Origin: Kiritimatiellia bacterium
GTDB taxonomy: Bacteria > Verrucomicrobiota > Kiritimatiellia > UBA8416 > YA12-FULL-48-11
Assembly (NCBI GenBank): GCA_028716365.1
Contig: JAQUPZ010000017.1
Coordinates: forward strand, 1 to 42,185
Length of the DNA: 42,185 nucleotides
Direction: 5' to 3'
Shown one piece after another: positions 27,489-37,600 of the stretch (positions are counted from its first letter, which is position 1; every line of letters starts with the position of its first letter). A model generated the notes under the pieces. That model did no database searches. It was not told the DNA's origin and was given only the letters and a program-made list of their open reading frames with translations. A program made the translations under genes and the position numbers.

Positions 27489-29522
27489 TTAAAACATTAT
27501 TTCATATCCGGCAAAAACTGAGCGGCCTGGTTCGTTAAATTCGTTGCCACGATAAGTTGTAAGGTAGTTGCGATAGTTCTTGTCGAAAAGGTTATTTACT
27601 CCAACATAAATCGATTGATCCACCATCTGTCCCTTGAAGTTCCAGCCGATTCTCGCATCAACTGTGGCCCATCCTGCCGATTTATTAACGTTATCCGGCA
27701 CTTTATCCTGTTTTGCCGCAAACAACGTCTCAATTCGTGCCCAAGGGCCGGTTCCCGTACCGTAATAAATTCCTGTGAGTCCGTTAATCGGCGCAATACC
27801 AGGCAGATATTCATTACTACCGGTATCTTCGCCGACAATATAACAGATGTTCCCATACACCATCACATGATACACGAGTTGATACCGGCACTCGGCTTCC
27901 ATCCCGTGTATTGTTGCCTCATTGATGTTGGCATTGATTATCCTTGTATTGTCAACGATCCTCTCGCCTATCAGGTCATCAAGCCGGTTCACAAATACCG
28001 ATGCACCAAGGAAAAGCTCGTCACCTGTCCAATTAACGCCATATTCGAAAAACATCGATCGTTCAGGATTAATGTCAGGATTTCCGTATTTAGTTATTCC
28101 GCCGCCTAAATCCAGCACTTGAAAACGTTCTTCAAGACTGGCCACCCGGTAACCGCTTGCGCCAACCATCTTCATACTTAACTTGTCGGTCATTTTCCAT
28201 GTTCCGCCAAGATGCGCATTCCAACTGTTATCGTTACTCGTATTTTCAGGCCAGACAGTTGTCGAATCATTCCTGACGTTAATGGCATCTAATCTTGCGC
28301 CGGCATTTATCCAAAATGTTTTTAAAAGTTTCCAGTCGTCTTCGGCAAATACGCCACTCGAAGTGAACCTCGAATCAGGCAGTGGCTTGTCCTGTGTCAC
28401 TTTCCCGTTTTTTAGATACTTGTTCCTTGTACCGTCATATATCCTCTGCCATACATCCAACCCGGTACTTACTTCATGTTTGCCAATATCTGCGATGTTG
28501 ATCCATTTTGACCCATAAGTATCGTGACGTCCTTCGGGCTTCACCGCAAAAATCGGGCTGCTGGCCGGGAAATGATCAATATTCACACGCCTCTCAATAT
28601 ATTGATAGTAAAGGTCCAGACTGGATTTACGAAAATACCTGCCGTTTGGTGTAGTCGTATATGCAACGCTAAAAAGTCCTCTTTCCGCCGCTTCGTAAGT
28701 CACGTCGGCCGCAGACGGCAACGGGGCAGTTCCACCTCCCGGGACACCAATATCACGTCCTTCGAAGTACTGGATATTTGCTGTAAATACATCATGCTCG
28801 CCAATCTTTTGTCCGAAACGTAATTTCGATTCAGAATCCATAAACTGGGTATTATGAACTTCCCTGCCTGCTCCGTCCTTGTAGGATTGATGATCTCTCC
28901 AAGTTTGACTTACATAATAATATGTTGATGGAGTATTAAGGCTGGCGAATCCAAAGCTGTTATATCCCTGCGGATTGTCCGAATACATGGAGGAAAATCC
29001 TCCGCCACACCTTGCCTCATCAGTGAACTCACCACTTCGCGTTATAATGTTTACAACCCCACCGACAGATCCTGAGCCGTATAGTGAAGAAATGGGTCCC
29101 TTCAGTATTTCGACCCGCGCAACTTCCAAAGGATCAACCAACCCAAACCTGGCCCCGATATCAGTTGATGTATTCACTCTCGCCCCATCGATGAGCAATA
29201 TAACCGAATCTCTGGTCAGTCCACGTATATTTACATCTGATCCCCATGCACCATCAGCAGTCTTTGACACACCTGGTACAGTGGAAAGAAAGTCGGAAAT
29301 ACTTATACCTTCCGACTGTCTCAAGACATCACCCTCAAGAACCCCTATTCCACCCGGAGTTGCAGATACGGGAGCAGCAATGCCTTTTGCCGTAACAATA
29401 ATTGGATCAGTTATCGACCTGAGTCTGTTACTGGCAGTATTTTCATCAGCACCAAACAAAGAAAAATCAAAACAAGCTGTTCCAAGAACAAAAACTGCAC
29501 AATAAAAAAAAGTTTTGTTCAT
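27489..29522 (-). CDS. TonB-dependent outer-membrane receptor
   Basis: A 677-residue receptor with a signal peptide (about 1-24), a TonB-box-like DPIIVTAKG at about 39-47, a plug domain (ISISDFLSTVPGVSKTADG, VNIRGLTRDSVILLIDGARV, VEILKGPISSLYGSGSVGGVVNI split here into its known parts) and a beta-barrel ending in the usual aromatic residue (GYEIMF). Such receptors import siderophore-iron, haem, cobalamin or sugars using TonB-ExbBD energy. The barrel pattern and plug recall BtuB/haem-type receptors, but I cannot name the substrate. No cobalamin riboswitch fits in the 34-base leader, which separates it from the receiver gene upstream; it may be the last gene of the hydrogenase/two-component transcript. 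Confidence 0.9.
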   Translation of the reverse strand: MNKTFFYCAVFVLGTACFDFSLFGADENTASNRLRSITDPIIVTAKGIAAPVSATPGGIGVLEGDVLRQSEGISISDFLSTVPGVSKTADGAWGSDVNIRGLTRDSVILLIDGARVNTSTDIGARFGLVDPLEVARVEILKGPISSLYGSGSVGGVVNIITRSGEFTDEARCGGGFSSMYSDNPQGYNSFGFASLNTPSTYYYVSQTWRDHQSYKDGAGREVHNTQFMDSESKLRFGQKIGEHDVFTANIQYFEGRDIGVPGGGTAPLPSAADVTYEAAERGLFSVAYTTTPNGRYFRKSSLDLYYQYIERRVNIDHFPASSPIFAVKPEGRHDTYGSKWINIADIGKHEVSTGLDVWQRIYDGTRNKYLKNGKVTQDKPLPDSRFTSSGVFAEDDWKLLKTFWINAGARLDAINVRNDSTTVWPENTSNDNSWNAHLGGTWKMTDKLSMKMVGASGYRVASLEERFQVLDLGGGITKYGNPDINPERSMFFEYGVNWTGDELFLGASVFVNRLDDLIGERIVDNTRIINANINEATIHGMEAECRYQLVYHVMVYGNICYIVGEDTGSNEYLPGIAPINGLTGIYYGTGTGPWARIETLFAAKQDKVPDNVNKSAGWATVDARIGWNFKGQMVDQSIYVGVNNLFDKNYRNYLTTYRGNEFNEPGRSVFAGYEIMF

Positions 29523-29556
29523 TTTTGTCTTTTATGAAGTCAAGGTGATAATCAGG

Positions 29557-29937
29557 TCAATTCAGCAATCTTTCGATCTCTGCTAAAAGCAATTCTGGCG
29601 CAACCGGTTTGTCGAGAACAGACCGGACCGGCAGCCAAGTTTCATCCGGCATAATACGATGATGTATTCCCATCACCGCCCTGATACCTGTGAGTAAAAT
29701 AACCGGGAGCCTTTTAAGTTCAGGAATATCCCGTAACTTTCGGCTTACCTCAAATCCTTCAGTATCTGTCTGCATCATAACATCAAGGATGACAAGATGT
29801 GGATACTCATCTTTCGCCAGCCTCATGCCGCTGACAGCATCATTCGCAGTAATTACCTGATATCCCCGTGATTCAATCACCGCCTTGTTGGATAGAAGAA
29901 ACTCAGAATCATCGTCAATTAACAGAATTTTTTTCAT
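29557..29937 (-). CDS. Stand-alone response-regulator receiver (third of three)
   Basis: A 126-residue CheY-like receiver with no output domain. The acidic cluster is LLIDDDSE, the phospho-acceptor Asp is in LVILDVMM (about residue 52), the switch Thr in LLTGI and the conserved Lys in LDKP. Between beta4 and beta5 it has the unusual PDETWLPVRSVLDKP instead of the common G-A-x-x-Y-L-x-K-P. Closely related to the two other receivers at 30000-30395 and 32407-32790. Probably phosphorylated by the adjacent histidine kinase; without an output domain it must act by contact with another protein or as a phosphate sink. Confidence 0.88.
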   Translation of the reverse strand: MKKILLIDDDSEFLLSNKAVIESRGYQVITANDAVSGMRLAKDEYPHLVILDVMMQTDTEGFEVSRKLRDIPELKRLPVILLTGIRAVMGIHHRIMPDETWLPVRSVLDKPVAPELLLAEIERLLN

Positions 29938-29999
29938 ATTTTCTCTACTGCGAAAATACTTTTAATGATCGATCCAGCCCTGCAACAGAATTGAATAAC

Positions 30000-30395
30000 T
30001 CAAGATATTGGTTTCATGGCGCGCTCAAGTTCGGCAATAAGCCTGTCAGGTGGAATAGGCTTCTCCAGTACTCTGTCAACCGGCAACCACGTTTTGTCCG
30101 GTTGTAATGGAAACGAAAGATTAAGTGCATGGGTAACACCAGTAACCAGCAAAATTCTGGTATCTTTAAGGTCGGGAGATTCCGGCACCTTCCTGGCAAC
30201 TTCAAAACCTTCTGTCTCGCTTGCCATCATTACGTCAAGAATCATAATATCGGGCCGGACTTTATGAGCCATTTCAAGTCCAGATTGTCCATCATAGGCA
30301 GTATGGACTTCATATCCAAATGCCTCCAACAGATCTTTATTGGATTCAACGAACGAAACATCATCATCTACAATCAGTATCTTCTGCTGCCTCAT
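30000..30395 (-). CDS. Stand-alone response-regulator receiver (second of three)
   Basis: A 131-residue receiver: acidic pocket VDDDVS, acceptor Asp in IMILDVMM, Thr in LVTGV and Lys in LEKP. The segment PDKTWLPVDRVLEKP is shared with its two paralogues. Ribosome site AAGGGG lies seven bases before ATG 30395. It follows the histidine kinase stop by 42 bases and precedes the third receiver by 62 bases, so all are probably on one transcript. Confidence 0.9.
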   Translation of the reverse strand: MRQQKILIVDDDVSFVESNKDLLEAFGYEVHTAYDGQSGLEMAHKVRPDIMILDVMMASETEGFEVARKVPESPDLKDTRILLVTGVTHALNLSFPLQPDKTWLPVDRVLEKPIPPDRLIAELERAMKPIS

Positions 30396-30437
30396 GACAC
30401 CCCTTATTATAACCGTTTAATATTTCCGTAGTGAATA

Positions 30438-32375
30438 TTATTTTATCTCCGCACCTGTTCTTGATTCACTTTCTTTCCATGCCGGAAGTGTGAAGATAAA
30501 CTCGGCCCATTCATTCGCCCTTGACTGTACGCTGATTTTTCCACCATGTGCTTCAACGATATATTTCGTTATAAACAACCCCAACCCTGTACCCTTTTGC
30601 CTTTTTACAGCATCAGAACTTTTTAATCTCGTGAATTTCTGGAACACATCCCCAAGTTTATCCTCGGAAATCCCTTCTCCGTCATTTCTGACTGCAAATT
30701 CGACATAATCACCGGAAGGCATTGCACTGATTTGTATCATCCCTCCTGACCGACCGTATTTGATGGCATTACTGATCAGGTTCTCAAACACTTCGCGAAC
30801 CATATTGGCATCGGCATTTAGAACAACATTATCCATCACAGTGTTCGTCACCATCATTTTATTCGCAGAGAGTTCAGCTTCAGCCGCGTCAAACAAAGGC
30901 TTTAAAATTTCACCAAGCACAGCAACCTTTGAAAGTACAATCTGAACTTCATGGTTTTCAATACGGGACAGGTTGAGATAATGCCTGACCATCTCAATGA
31001 GTCGTGCACCTCCCCGGTCAATGGATCTGACAGCTTTCTCCTGTTTCTCATTTAACGGACCAATCTTCCTCTCTTTAAGCAGATAGACATAGTTCATGAT
31101 TGTCGCAACCGGACTTTTTAATTCATGTGATACAAACCCGAGCGTTTCCATGTAACTCCGGTTCAATGCCTTCAACTTTTGTTCTCTCTCAGCAAGCGTG
31201 TCCCCCATTTCATTGAAGGCTTTGAGCAGAAGTTCAGTTTCACGGCATGTTCCACGGGCGGTTATCGGCTTATGAACATCACCATTGCTTAATTTGTTTG
31301 ATGCCTCAACCAGGCAGTGGATAGGCTGTGCAAGTCTGCCGGCAATTATGAATGCAAGTACAAGCGACACAAGAAGTACAAACAGGGAAACGTAGATATA
31401 TCTCAGTATTATGCTGTGACCGATATCCAGGAATGGCTGCTTCAGAATCCCAACATATAACATCCCGATAACCTGGCCCAGACCATCCTTGATCGGCTCA
31501 TAAGTTGTGAGATACAGGTCTTTGAGAACATACGCGTCACCAACCCACGGGAGGCCATTATCAAGAACCCGGTCTGCAACTTCCTTGGAAGCCCGTGTTC
31601 CAATCGCGCGATTCCCGTTCACCTGTCTTACTGTTGTCGCTATCCTGCTGTCATTCAAAAAGATTGTTGTTGTCCCTATCGGTACACCTTTGTACTGCTC
31701 ATTCTTGAAAACCACATCCCGGATACGATCAACTATCTCGTTGTTTCGGTTTACAAGAATCCCGCCATAAACCGCACCCAGGATCTGAACGCCTTTACGA
31801 ATCGGCGCAGCGCTGATCTTTACCATTCCGCGTGTTTCTACTTTCTTGTCAGAACGGCGCGCTCGTGGAGTGTCTTCAAGTTCAAGAAATGCCCGTTCCG
31901 CAAGTCCTTCTCCTTCACGTTTTAATTCAGCGCCAGACATAACACTCATGCAGGCAAAAGGTTCTCCCTTGAGCGCACTGGCAACAGCGGGATCAGAAGT
32001 TTTGAAATCGCCAGGAACGCCAGACTGGTTTGTACGGATCATAACCCGCCCATCGGGTCCGACAACACCCATGAAATCCAGGCCAAAACCAATCCGTATT
32101 CTTTCAAGCCGGTTGCGTACATCGGCATCAGTCCAGTTTTTCCCTTCAGCCATGTCGACAACGACTTCTTTGCTTGCTGCAAGTTTCAGGACTATCTCTA
32201 TTTCATTCAAACGGCTGTTGTTCAGTGCCCAGGCGCTGCTGACGTTCAACCTGACCCTTGTCTGAGCCTCTTCAATGACCCGTTCATTGATAATCCTGAT
32301 ACCAAGAAAAGCAGAAAGAAAACTGAACAGCAGAACGAGCACTGCAAACCATTTAAATAGTTTTGTTCTGAGCAT
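30438..32375 (-). CDS. Membrane sensor histidine kinase (Cache - HAMP - HisKA - HATPase)
   Basis: A 645-residue kinase. The N-terminal membrane segment (about 9-27) and a second one (about 325-350, YIYVSLFVLLVSLVLAFIIA) bracket a periplasmic Cache-type sensor of about 295 residues (LDFMGVVGPDGRVMIRTN, YEPIKDGLGQVIGMLYVGI). HAMP follows (AGRLAQPIHCLVEASNKLS), then HisKA with the phospho-His in FVSHELKSPVATIMNY, and HATPase with N-box ENLISNAIKYG, G1 NDGEGIS and G2 GTGLGLFI. It senses an outside or periplasmic signal and should phosphorylate the flanking receivers. It sits between receivers one and two downstream of hydA. The ligand cannot be read from sequence. Confidence 0.92.
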   Translation of the reverse strand: MLRTKLFKWFAVLVLLFSFLSAFLGIRIINERVIEEAQTRVRLNVSSAWALNNSRLNEIEIVLKLAASKEVVVDMAEGKNWTDADVRNRLERIRIGFGLDFMGVVGPDGRVMIRTNQSGVPGDFKTSDPAVASALKGEPFACMSVMSGAELKREGEGLAERAFLELEDTPRARRSDKKVETRGMVKISAAPIRKGVQILGAVYGGILVNRNNEIVDRIRDVVFKNEQYKGVPIGTTTIFLNDSRIATTVRQVNGNRAIGTRASKEVADRVLDNGLPWVGDAYVLKDLYLTTYEPIKDGLGQVIGMLYVGILKQPFLDIGHSIILRYIYVSLFVLLVSLVLAFIIAGRLAQPIHCLVEASNKLSNGDVHKPITARGTCRETELLLKAFNEMGDTLAEREQKLKALNRSYMETLGFVSHELKSPVATIMNYVYLLKERKIGPLNEKQEKAVRSIDRGGARLIEMVRHYLNLSRIENHEVQIVLSKVAVLGEILKPLFDAAEAELSANKMMVTNTVMDNVVLNADANMVREVFENLISNAIKYGRSGGMIQISAMPSGDYVEFAVRNDGEGISEDKLGDVFQKFTRLKSSDAVKRQKGTGLGLFITKYIVEAHGGKISVQSRANEWAEFIFTLPAWKESESRTGAEIK

Positions 32376-32406
32376 ACAAACACCGCCCCATTAACTGATT
32401 TTATTC

Positions 32407-32790
32407 TCAGCCTTTCAATGCCTTATCAACAGCTTCAATCAATATCTCCGGAGCAACCGGTTTTTCAAGGACCGCTTTAACAGGTAGCCAGTCTTCATCG
32501 GGCTCAAATTTAAACGGGAGATTTTTTGCTTTACGAATTCCCGTGATAATAATCACAGGCATATTCTTTGTCGCATTATCTTCTTTAAGAGCCCTGGCAA
32601 TTTCAAAACCTGCACTATCGTTTTCCATCATCACATCGAGAAGTATAAGATCGGGTTTCTCCATCTTTGCCATCGTGAATCCCTCCGTCCCGCTAACGGC
32701 AGAAATAACACTATGACCTTGTTCTTCAAGTACAGCGGTTGTTGCTTCAATTAACTCGTGGTCATCGTCAACTATTAGTATCTTAGACAT
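32407..32790 (-). CDS. Stand-alone response-regulator receiver (first of three)
   Basis: A 127-residue receiver: VDDDHE acidic pocket, acceptor Asp52 in LILLDVMM, Thr in IITGI, Lys in LEKP, and the shared PDEDWLPVKAVLEKP. The ATG at 32790 is fixed by a near-perfect AAGGAGG ribosome site; a longer frame to 32829 exists but lacks one. The gene lies 58 bases after hydA and 31 bases before the kinase gene, tying the signalling module to the hydrogenase operon. Confidence 0.92.
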   Translation of the reverse strand: MSKILIVDDDHELIEATTAVLEEQGHSVISAVSGTEGFTMAKMEKPDLILLDVMMENDSAGFEIARALKEDNATKNMPVIIITGIRKAKNLPFKFEPDEDWLPVKAVLEKPVAPEILIEAVDKALKG

Positions 32791-32848
32791 CTTCCCTCCT
32801 TGCAGATTCATCCACACATATTCTGCCATATTAATCAGGGACTTCCAA

Positions 32849-34621
32849 TCACACCCTTGATCTGCTGGTATATTTAGTATGCAGCAGATGATGTGATTTT
32901 TCGCCCAATGGCATATTTAAAAATTCACCATATATCTGTTTGATTTTCGGATTATCGTGAGATTTACGCACTTTTTTCCCTGAATCTTCCTTGTACATGG
33001 CTTTTATCCGGCTCTTCCGGACAGCATCAGTTGTAAATCTCGGTTGTCCTCCGCCGCCGATACAGCCGCCCGGACATGTCATGACTTCAACAAAATGATA
33101 GATTGATTCACCCGACTTGATTTTCTCCATCAATCTGTTGGCATTCCCCAATCCATGTGCAACTGCAACTTTCATGGTCACACCTTCAAGGAACGACCAT
33201 TCCGGCACTGTATCTGTAATCGTTACCGAAGCTTCCTTTATCCCTTCCATACCTGCTATTGCTTCTATATACAGGTTTTCAAACGGAAGTTCCCGGCCCG
33301 TAATCACTTCGTATGCCGTCCTGAGCGCAGCCTGCATCACACCACCGGTGTTGGCAAAAATATCGGCTGCACCTGAAGAAGTTCCAAGCACACGGTCAAC
33401 TGTCTCATCTGGAAGTGAAACAAAGTCGATACCTGCCTGTTTGATCATCCTGCCAAGTTCACGGGTAGTCAGAACTGCATCAACATCTTGTACTCCACTG
33501 CTGTTCATCTCCGGCCTCGTCGCTTCAAATTTTTTCGCCACACACGGCATGACGGAAACGACGAAAACTTCATCAGGTTTTTTCCCAACCTTTTTTGCCC
33601 AATAAGTTTTTGCAACTGCGCCGAACATCTGCTGTGGTGACTTGCAGGTTGAAAGGTTGGGAATAAATTCCGGGTAAAAATACTCAACGTATTTTATCCA
33701 TCCAGGCGAACAACTTGTAAACTGCGGTAAAGCAGCAGGTTGTCTTTCCTTTACTGCCTTTTTCAACCGCGAAAGAAGTTCCATGGCTTCTTCAATAATT
33801 GTCAAATCAGCAGTAAAGTTGGTGTCAAACACAGTGCTAAACCCAAGTCTTCTCAGTGCGGCAACCATTTTGCCGGTCACCAATGTCCCTGCGGGAAGTC
33901 CAAAACATTCACCCAGCGCAGCCCTTACTCCAGGCGCTGTCTGAACAACTACCGTTTTCGTCTTGTCATCCAGGGCTTTCCACACCCGTTCGATATGGTT
34001 CTGTTCAACTATGGCTCCCACGGGACATACCGCTGCGCATTGCCCGCACTGAACACATGCAACAGTACTGAGATCCTTTCCAAATGCCGGACCAATAACG
34101 GTCTTAAAACCCCTGAACTGCGGGAACAGCGCACCGACAGCCTGGACCTGGTTGCATACAGTAACGCATCTTCGGCACTTGATACACTTACCGTTATCTC
34201 GCACAAGAGCAACCGTACTTGTATCAACATCGGCCTTCGTCTTAATACCTTCGAAAGTAATGTTCTTTATACCAAGCTCATAGGCAACAGTTTGGAGCTC
34301 ACAATCGTTGTTCCTTTCGCAGGTCTGGCAGTTACCATCGTGTTCAGACAACAGTAGTTCCACAACAGTACGACGTGCATCACGAAGCCGCTTGCTGTTG
34401 GTGATAATCTTCATTCCCTCCGCTACGGGCATCACGCAGGATGCCACAAGCGTCCTTGCACCTTCCACTTCGACAACACAAACTCTGCATGCTCCTATTG
34501 CCTGAATACCTTCAAGGTAACAGAGCGTTGGAATGCGTATACCGATTTCTTTTGCAGCTTCCAATATCGTCGTTCCATCAGCGACTTCAACAGGCTTTCC
34601 GTCTATTGTCAATTTTGGCAT
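32849..34621 (-). CDS. hydA: [FeFe] hydrogenase catalytic subunit HydA (NADH/ferredoxin-linked, multi-subunit type)
   Basis: A 590-residue hydrogenase. Iron-sulfur sites in order: [2Fe-2S] Cys34/45/48/62, His94-Cys98-Cys101-Cys107, and two [4Fe-4S] ferredoxin motifs (146/149/152/156 and 189/192/195/199). The H-cluster domain has L1 FTSCSPGW (303-308 region), L2 MPCVAKKFE (Cys360) and L3 VEVMTCPGGCIGGGGQP (Cys516, Cys520), and a small-subunit-like tail (KSHDNPKIKQIYGEFLNMPL). L1 has Ser305 where most [FeFe] hydrogenases have the second Cys of TSCCPxW; I recall this variant in other multimeric enzymes but cannot confirm. With HydB and HydC it should couple H2 with ferredoxin and NAD(H). Ribosome site AGGAGAGG before ATG 34621; 15 bases after hydB. 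Confidence 0.95.
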   Translation of the reverse strand: MPKLTIDGKPVEVADGTTILEAAKEIGIRIPTLCYLEGIQAIGACRVCVVEVEGARTLVASCVMPVAEGMKIITNSKRLRDARRTVVELLLSEHDGNCQTCERNNDCELQTVAYELGIKNITFEGIKTKADVDTSTVALVRDNGKCIKCRRCVTVCNQVQAVGALFPQFRGFKTVIGPAFGKDLSTVACVQCGQCAAVCPVGAIVEQNHIERVWKALDDKTKTVVVQTAPGVRAALGECFGLPAGTLVTGKMVAALRRLGFSTVFDTNFTADLTIIEEAMELLSRLKKAVKERQPAALPQFTSCSPGWIKYVEYFYPEFIPNLSTCKSPQQMFGAVAKTYWAKKVGKKPDEVFVVSVMPCVAKKFEATRPEMNSSGVQDVDAVLTTRELGRMIKQAGIDFVSLPDETVDRVLGTSSGAADIFANTGGVMQAALRTAYEVITGRELPFENLYIEAIAGMEGIKEASVTITDTVPEWSFLEGVTMKVAVAHGLGNANRLMEKIKSGESIYHFVEVMTCPGGCIGGGGQPRFTTDAVRKSRIKAMYKEDSGKKVRKSHDNPKIKQIYGEFLNMPLGEKSHHLLHTKYTSRSRV

Positions 34622-34636
34622 GATAAGCCTCTCCTT

Positions 34637-37600
34637 TTAATCACAACTGCCACGGTAATCACACCGCAGGCATCGCTTGGCTTCACAAGTTGCGGTTTTT
34701 TCGTTCCAAACCAGTTCAACTTCATTAAAATTCTTTCGTTTTTCCACGGGAACCAACTCTATTTCGGCACGTGTATATGCCACAGGTTCAGCATCAGGAT
34801 CGAAGAAAGTATCAACCGGTAACTCCTGTCGCCAGAAGGCGTGCTCTGATCCGGTAAGATACTTGTCAATGCCTACAGCCGCGCGTTCACCTGCCCCAAC
34901 GGCTTCGATGACAGATGCCGGGCCACTGACCACGTCCCCCCCTGCAAACACCCAATTGATGGATGTCTTGCCGGTTACTGGATCAGCTTCTATGAAATTG
35001 CCTTTTGTAAGTTTAAGGCCACTTCCATCTGCTATTGATCCTGTATCCACTGTCTGCCCAATGGCAGCAACAACCTGATCAGCTTCAAAAACGATATCCT
35101 CGCCGGTCTTCTCCATTGGGCGCCTTCTGCCACTGCGATCAAATTCACCCAACTTCATACGGGTACATCGTATACCAGTCACCTTTTCTTTTGATGTTAC
35201 AATCTCACGCGGGGCCGTCAGAAATTCGAATTTGACCCCCTCCCGTATGGCCTCGTCAACTTCTTCGGACCATGCAGGCATCTCTTCCTTTGTCCTGCGA
35301 TAAATAACAGTCACCGACTTGGATCCAAGCCGCAATGCCGTTCGGGCAACGTCGATCGCGGCATTTCCACCGCCTATCACGGCCACACGCTTACCAACGT
35401 TCATCTTGCCTTTCAGGTTATATTCCCGAAGGAACTGTATCCCGTCTACAACACCTCTCACATTATCGCCGGCTATTCCCAACCGGGTTCCTTTTGCCGC
35501 TCCTAGACCAAGAAACACAGCTTCATACCCTTTGTCCTTCAGTTGCTGAAGAGTAAAATCCTCGCCCAGTGCCGATCCTGTCTTGATCTCCACCCCCATT
35601 GCCTGGATCATTTTTATTTCTTTCGCAAGCGTCTTCCGTGGCAACCTGTAAGCTGGAATGGTTTGCACAAGCATACCTCCAGCCTGATGTTTGGCCTCAA
35701 AAACTTTCGGCTTGTATCCCATGCGGGCCAGAAAATACGCGCATGCCAGTCCTGACGGACCAGCACCAATGACCGCAATTTTCTTTCTGGCATTTGTACT
35801 GTTTTCACGGACTTCTGGTATTACCGGCTTGGTCTCTTTTTCAACCATGAAACGTTTAACAGCTCTGATGGCCAGCGATTTATCCAGTTTCGACCGTCGG
35901 CATTTCTTCTCACAGGGATGGAAACATACCGAAGCGCAGACTGCCGCCAGCGGGTTTCTTTCCCTATGCAACTTTAGTGCATCAGTATAACGTTTTTCTC
36001 CTACTAACGACACAAAACCCGGAACATTGACTCCTGCCGGACATGCATTTGAACACGGAGCTTTGACAAGTGCCGGGCAAACACCAGCGGGGCATCTCTT
36101 GTCGCGAATATGCGCTACGTATTCATCCCTGAAATGACGAATAGTTGACAATACGGGGTTTGGTGCCGTCTGGCCAAGCCCGCAAAGTGCTGTATCTTTG
36201 ATTTGTTCACCTAGCGTTATCAGTCTTTCTATATCGCCTTCTTCGCCTTTGCCCTCGCAAATTCTTTCAAGTATTTCCAGCATGCGTTTTGTCCCCACCC
36301 TGCAAGGCACGCATTTACCGCATGATTCATCCTGTACGAAATCCAGGAAATAGCGGGCAACATCAACCATACAGGTATCCTCGTCCATTACGATGAGGCC
36401 GCCGGACCCCATTATGGCACCAAGTTCAATAAGAGATTCGTAATCGACAGGAACATTAAGATGTTGTTTAGGAATACATCCGCCGGAAGGCCCGCCGATC
36501 TGCGCCGCTTTGAATTTCTTGCCATCCGGTATTCCTCCACCAATATCATAGATAATCTCGCCAAGCGGTGTCCCGATGGGAATCTCAACAAGGCCTGTTG
36601 CGCTGACAGCACCCGCCAATGCAAAAACCTTGGTACCTTTGCTTTTCTCGGTACCACATGACGCGTACCATTCCGCACCTTTCAGGATGATGGCCGGAAT
36701 CGCCGCATATGTTTCAACATTATTCAACACGCTGGGCTTACCCCATAATCCCCGGTTGGCCGGGAACGGTGGGCGGGGACGCGGTTCTCCGCGATTACCT
36801 TCGATTGATGTCATAAGTGCAGTTTCTTCACCGCATACAAACGCACCGGACCCCATTCGTATTTCGAGGTCAAAATCGAACCCCTTTCCCATTATGTTCT
36901 TTCCAAGCAACCCGTATTCTCTCGCATCGCTTATTGCTTTGCCCAGTCGTTCAACCGCCAGTGGATATTCAGCTCGTACATAAACAAATCCTCTTTGCGC
37001 TCCTATTGCATAAGCAGCAATCGCCATGGCCTCAATTACACTATGGGGATCACCTTCAAGAACACTTCGATCCATGAACGCCCCTGGGTCACCTTCATCA
37101 CCGTTACACAGGACAAACTTCTCTTTACCTGCAGCTTTCTTTGTCAGATTCCACTTCAACCATGTTGGGAATCCGGCGCCGCCGCGCCCCCTTATCCCTG
37201 ATGCCTTGACGGTCCCGATAACATCATCCGGACTCATCCCTGAAAGAACTTTTGCAAGGGCGGCATATCCATCTCTCGCGATATAATCCTCAATGCTCAA
37301 TGGATTGATAATGCCGCAATTCCGCAATACAATTTTTGTCTGCTTTGCGAGGAACCCTATATCACGCATTACAGGAACCGGATCGTTGCTCACGGCTTTT
37401 CTACGGACAAGCCGTTCAACAATTTTCCCCCGCTTGAAATGATCTTTGACAATCTGCTTTGTGTCTTCGGGCTTCAGGTTCTGATAAAACACACCCTCCG
37501 GATAAACAACAAGTACCGGTCCGACGGCACAGGGGCCCATACATCCCGTTTCAAATACTTTAACTGTATTCGAAATACCGGCCTTTTTGATTTCTTTTTC

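Noticed and set aside
29523..29556. Cobalamin riboswitch or Fur box before the TonB receptor
   Set aside because: The gap is only 34 bases and contains neither conserved boxes nor a palindrome.
33740..34357. Open frame of 205 codons on the plus strand
   Set aside because: Antisense to the ferredoxin and H-cluster domains of hydA; codons and composition fit a shadow frame.
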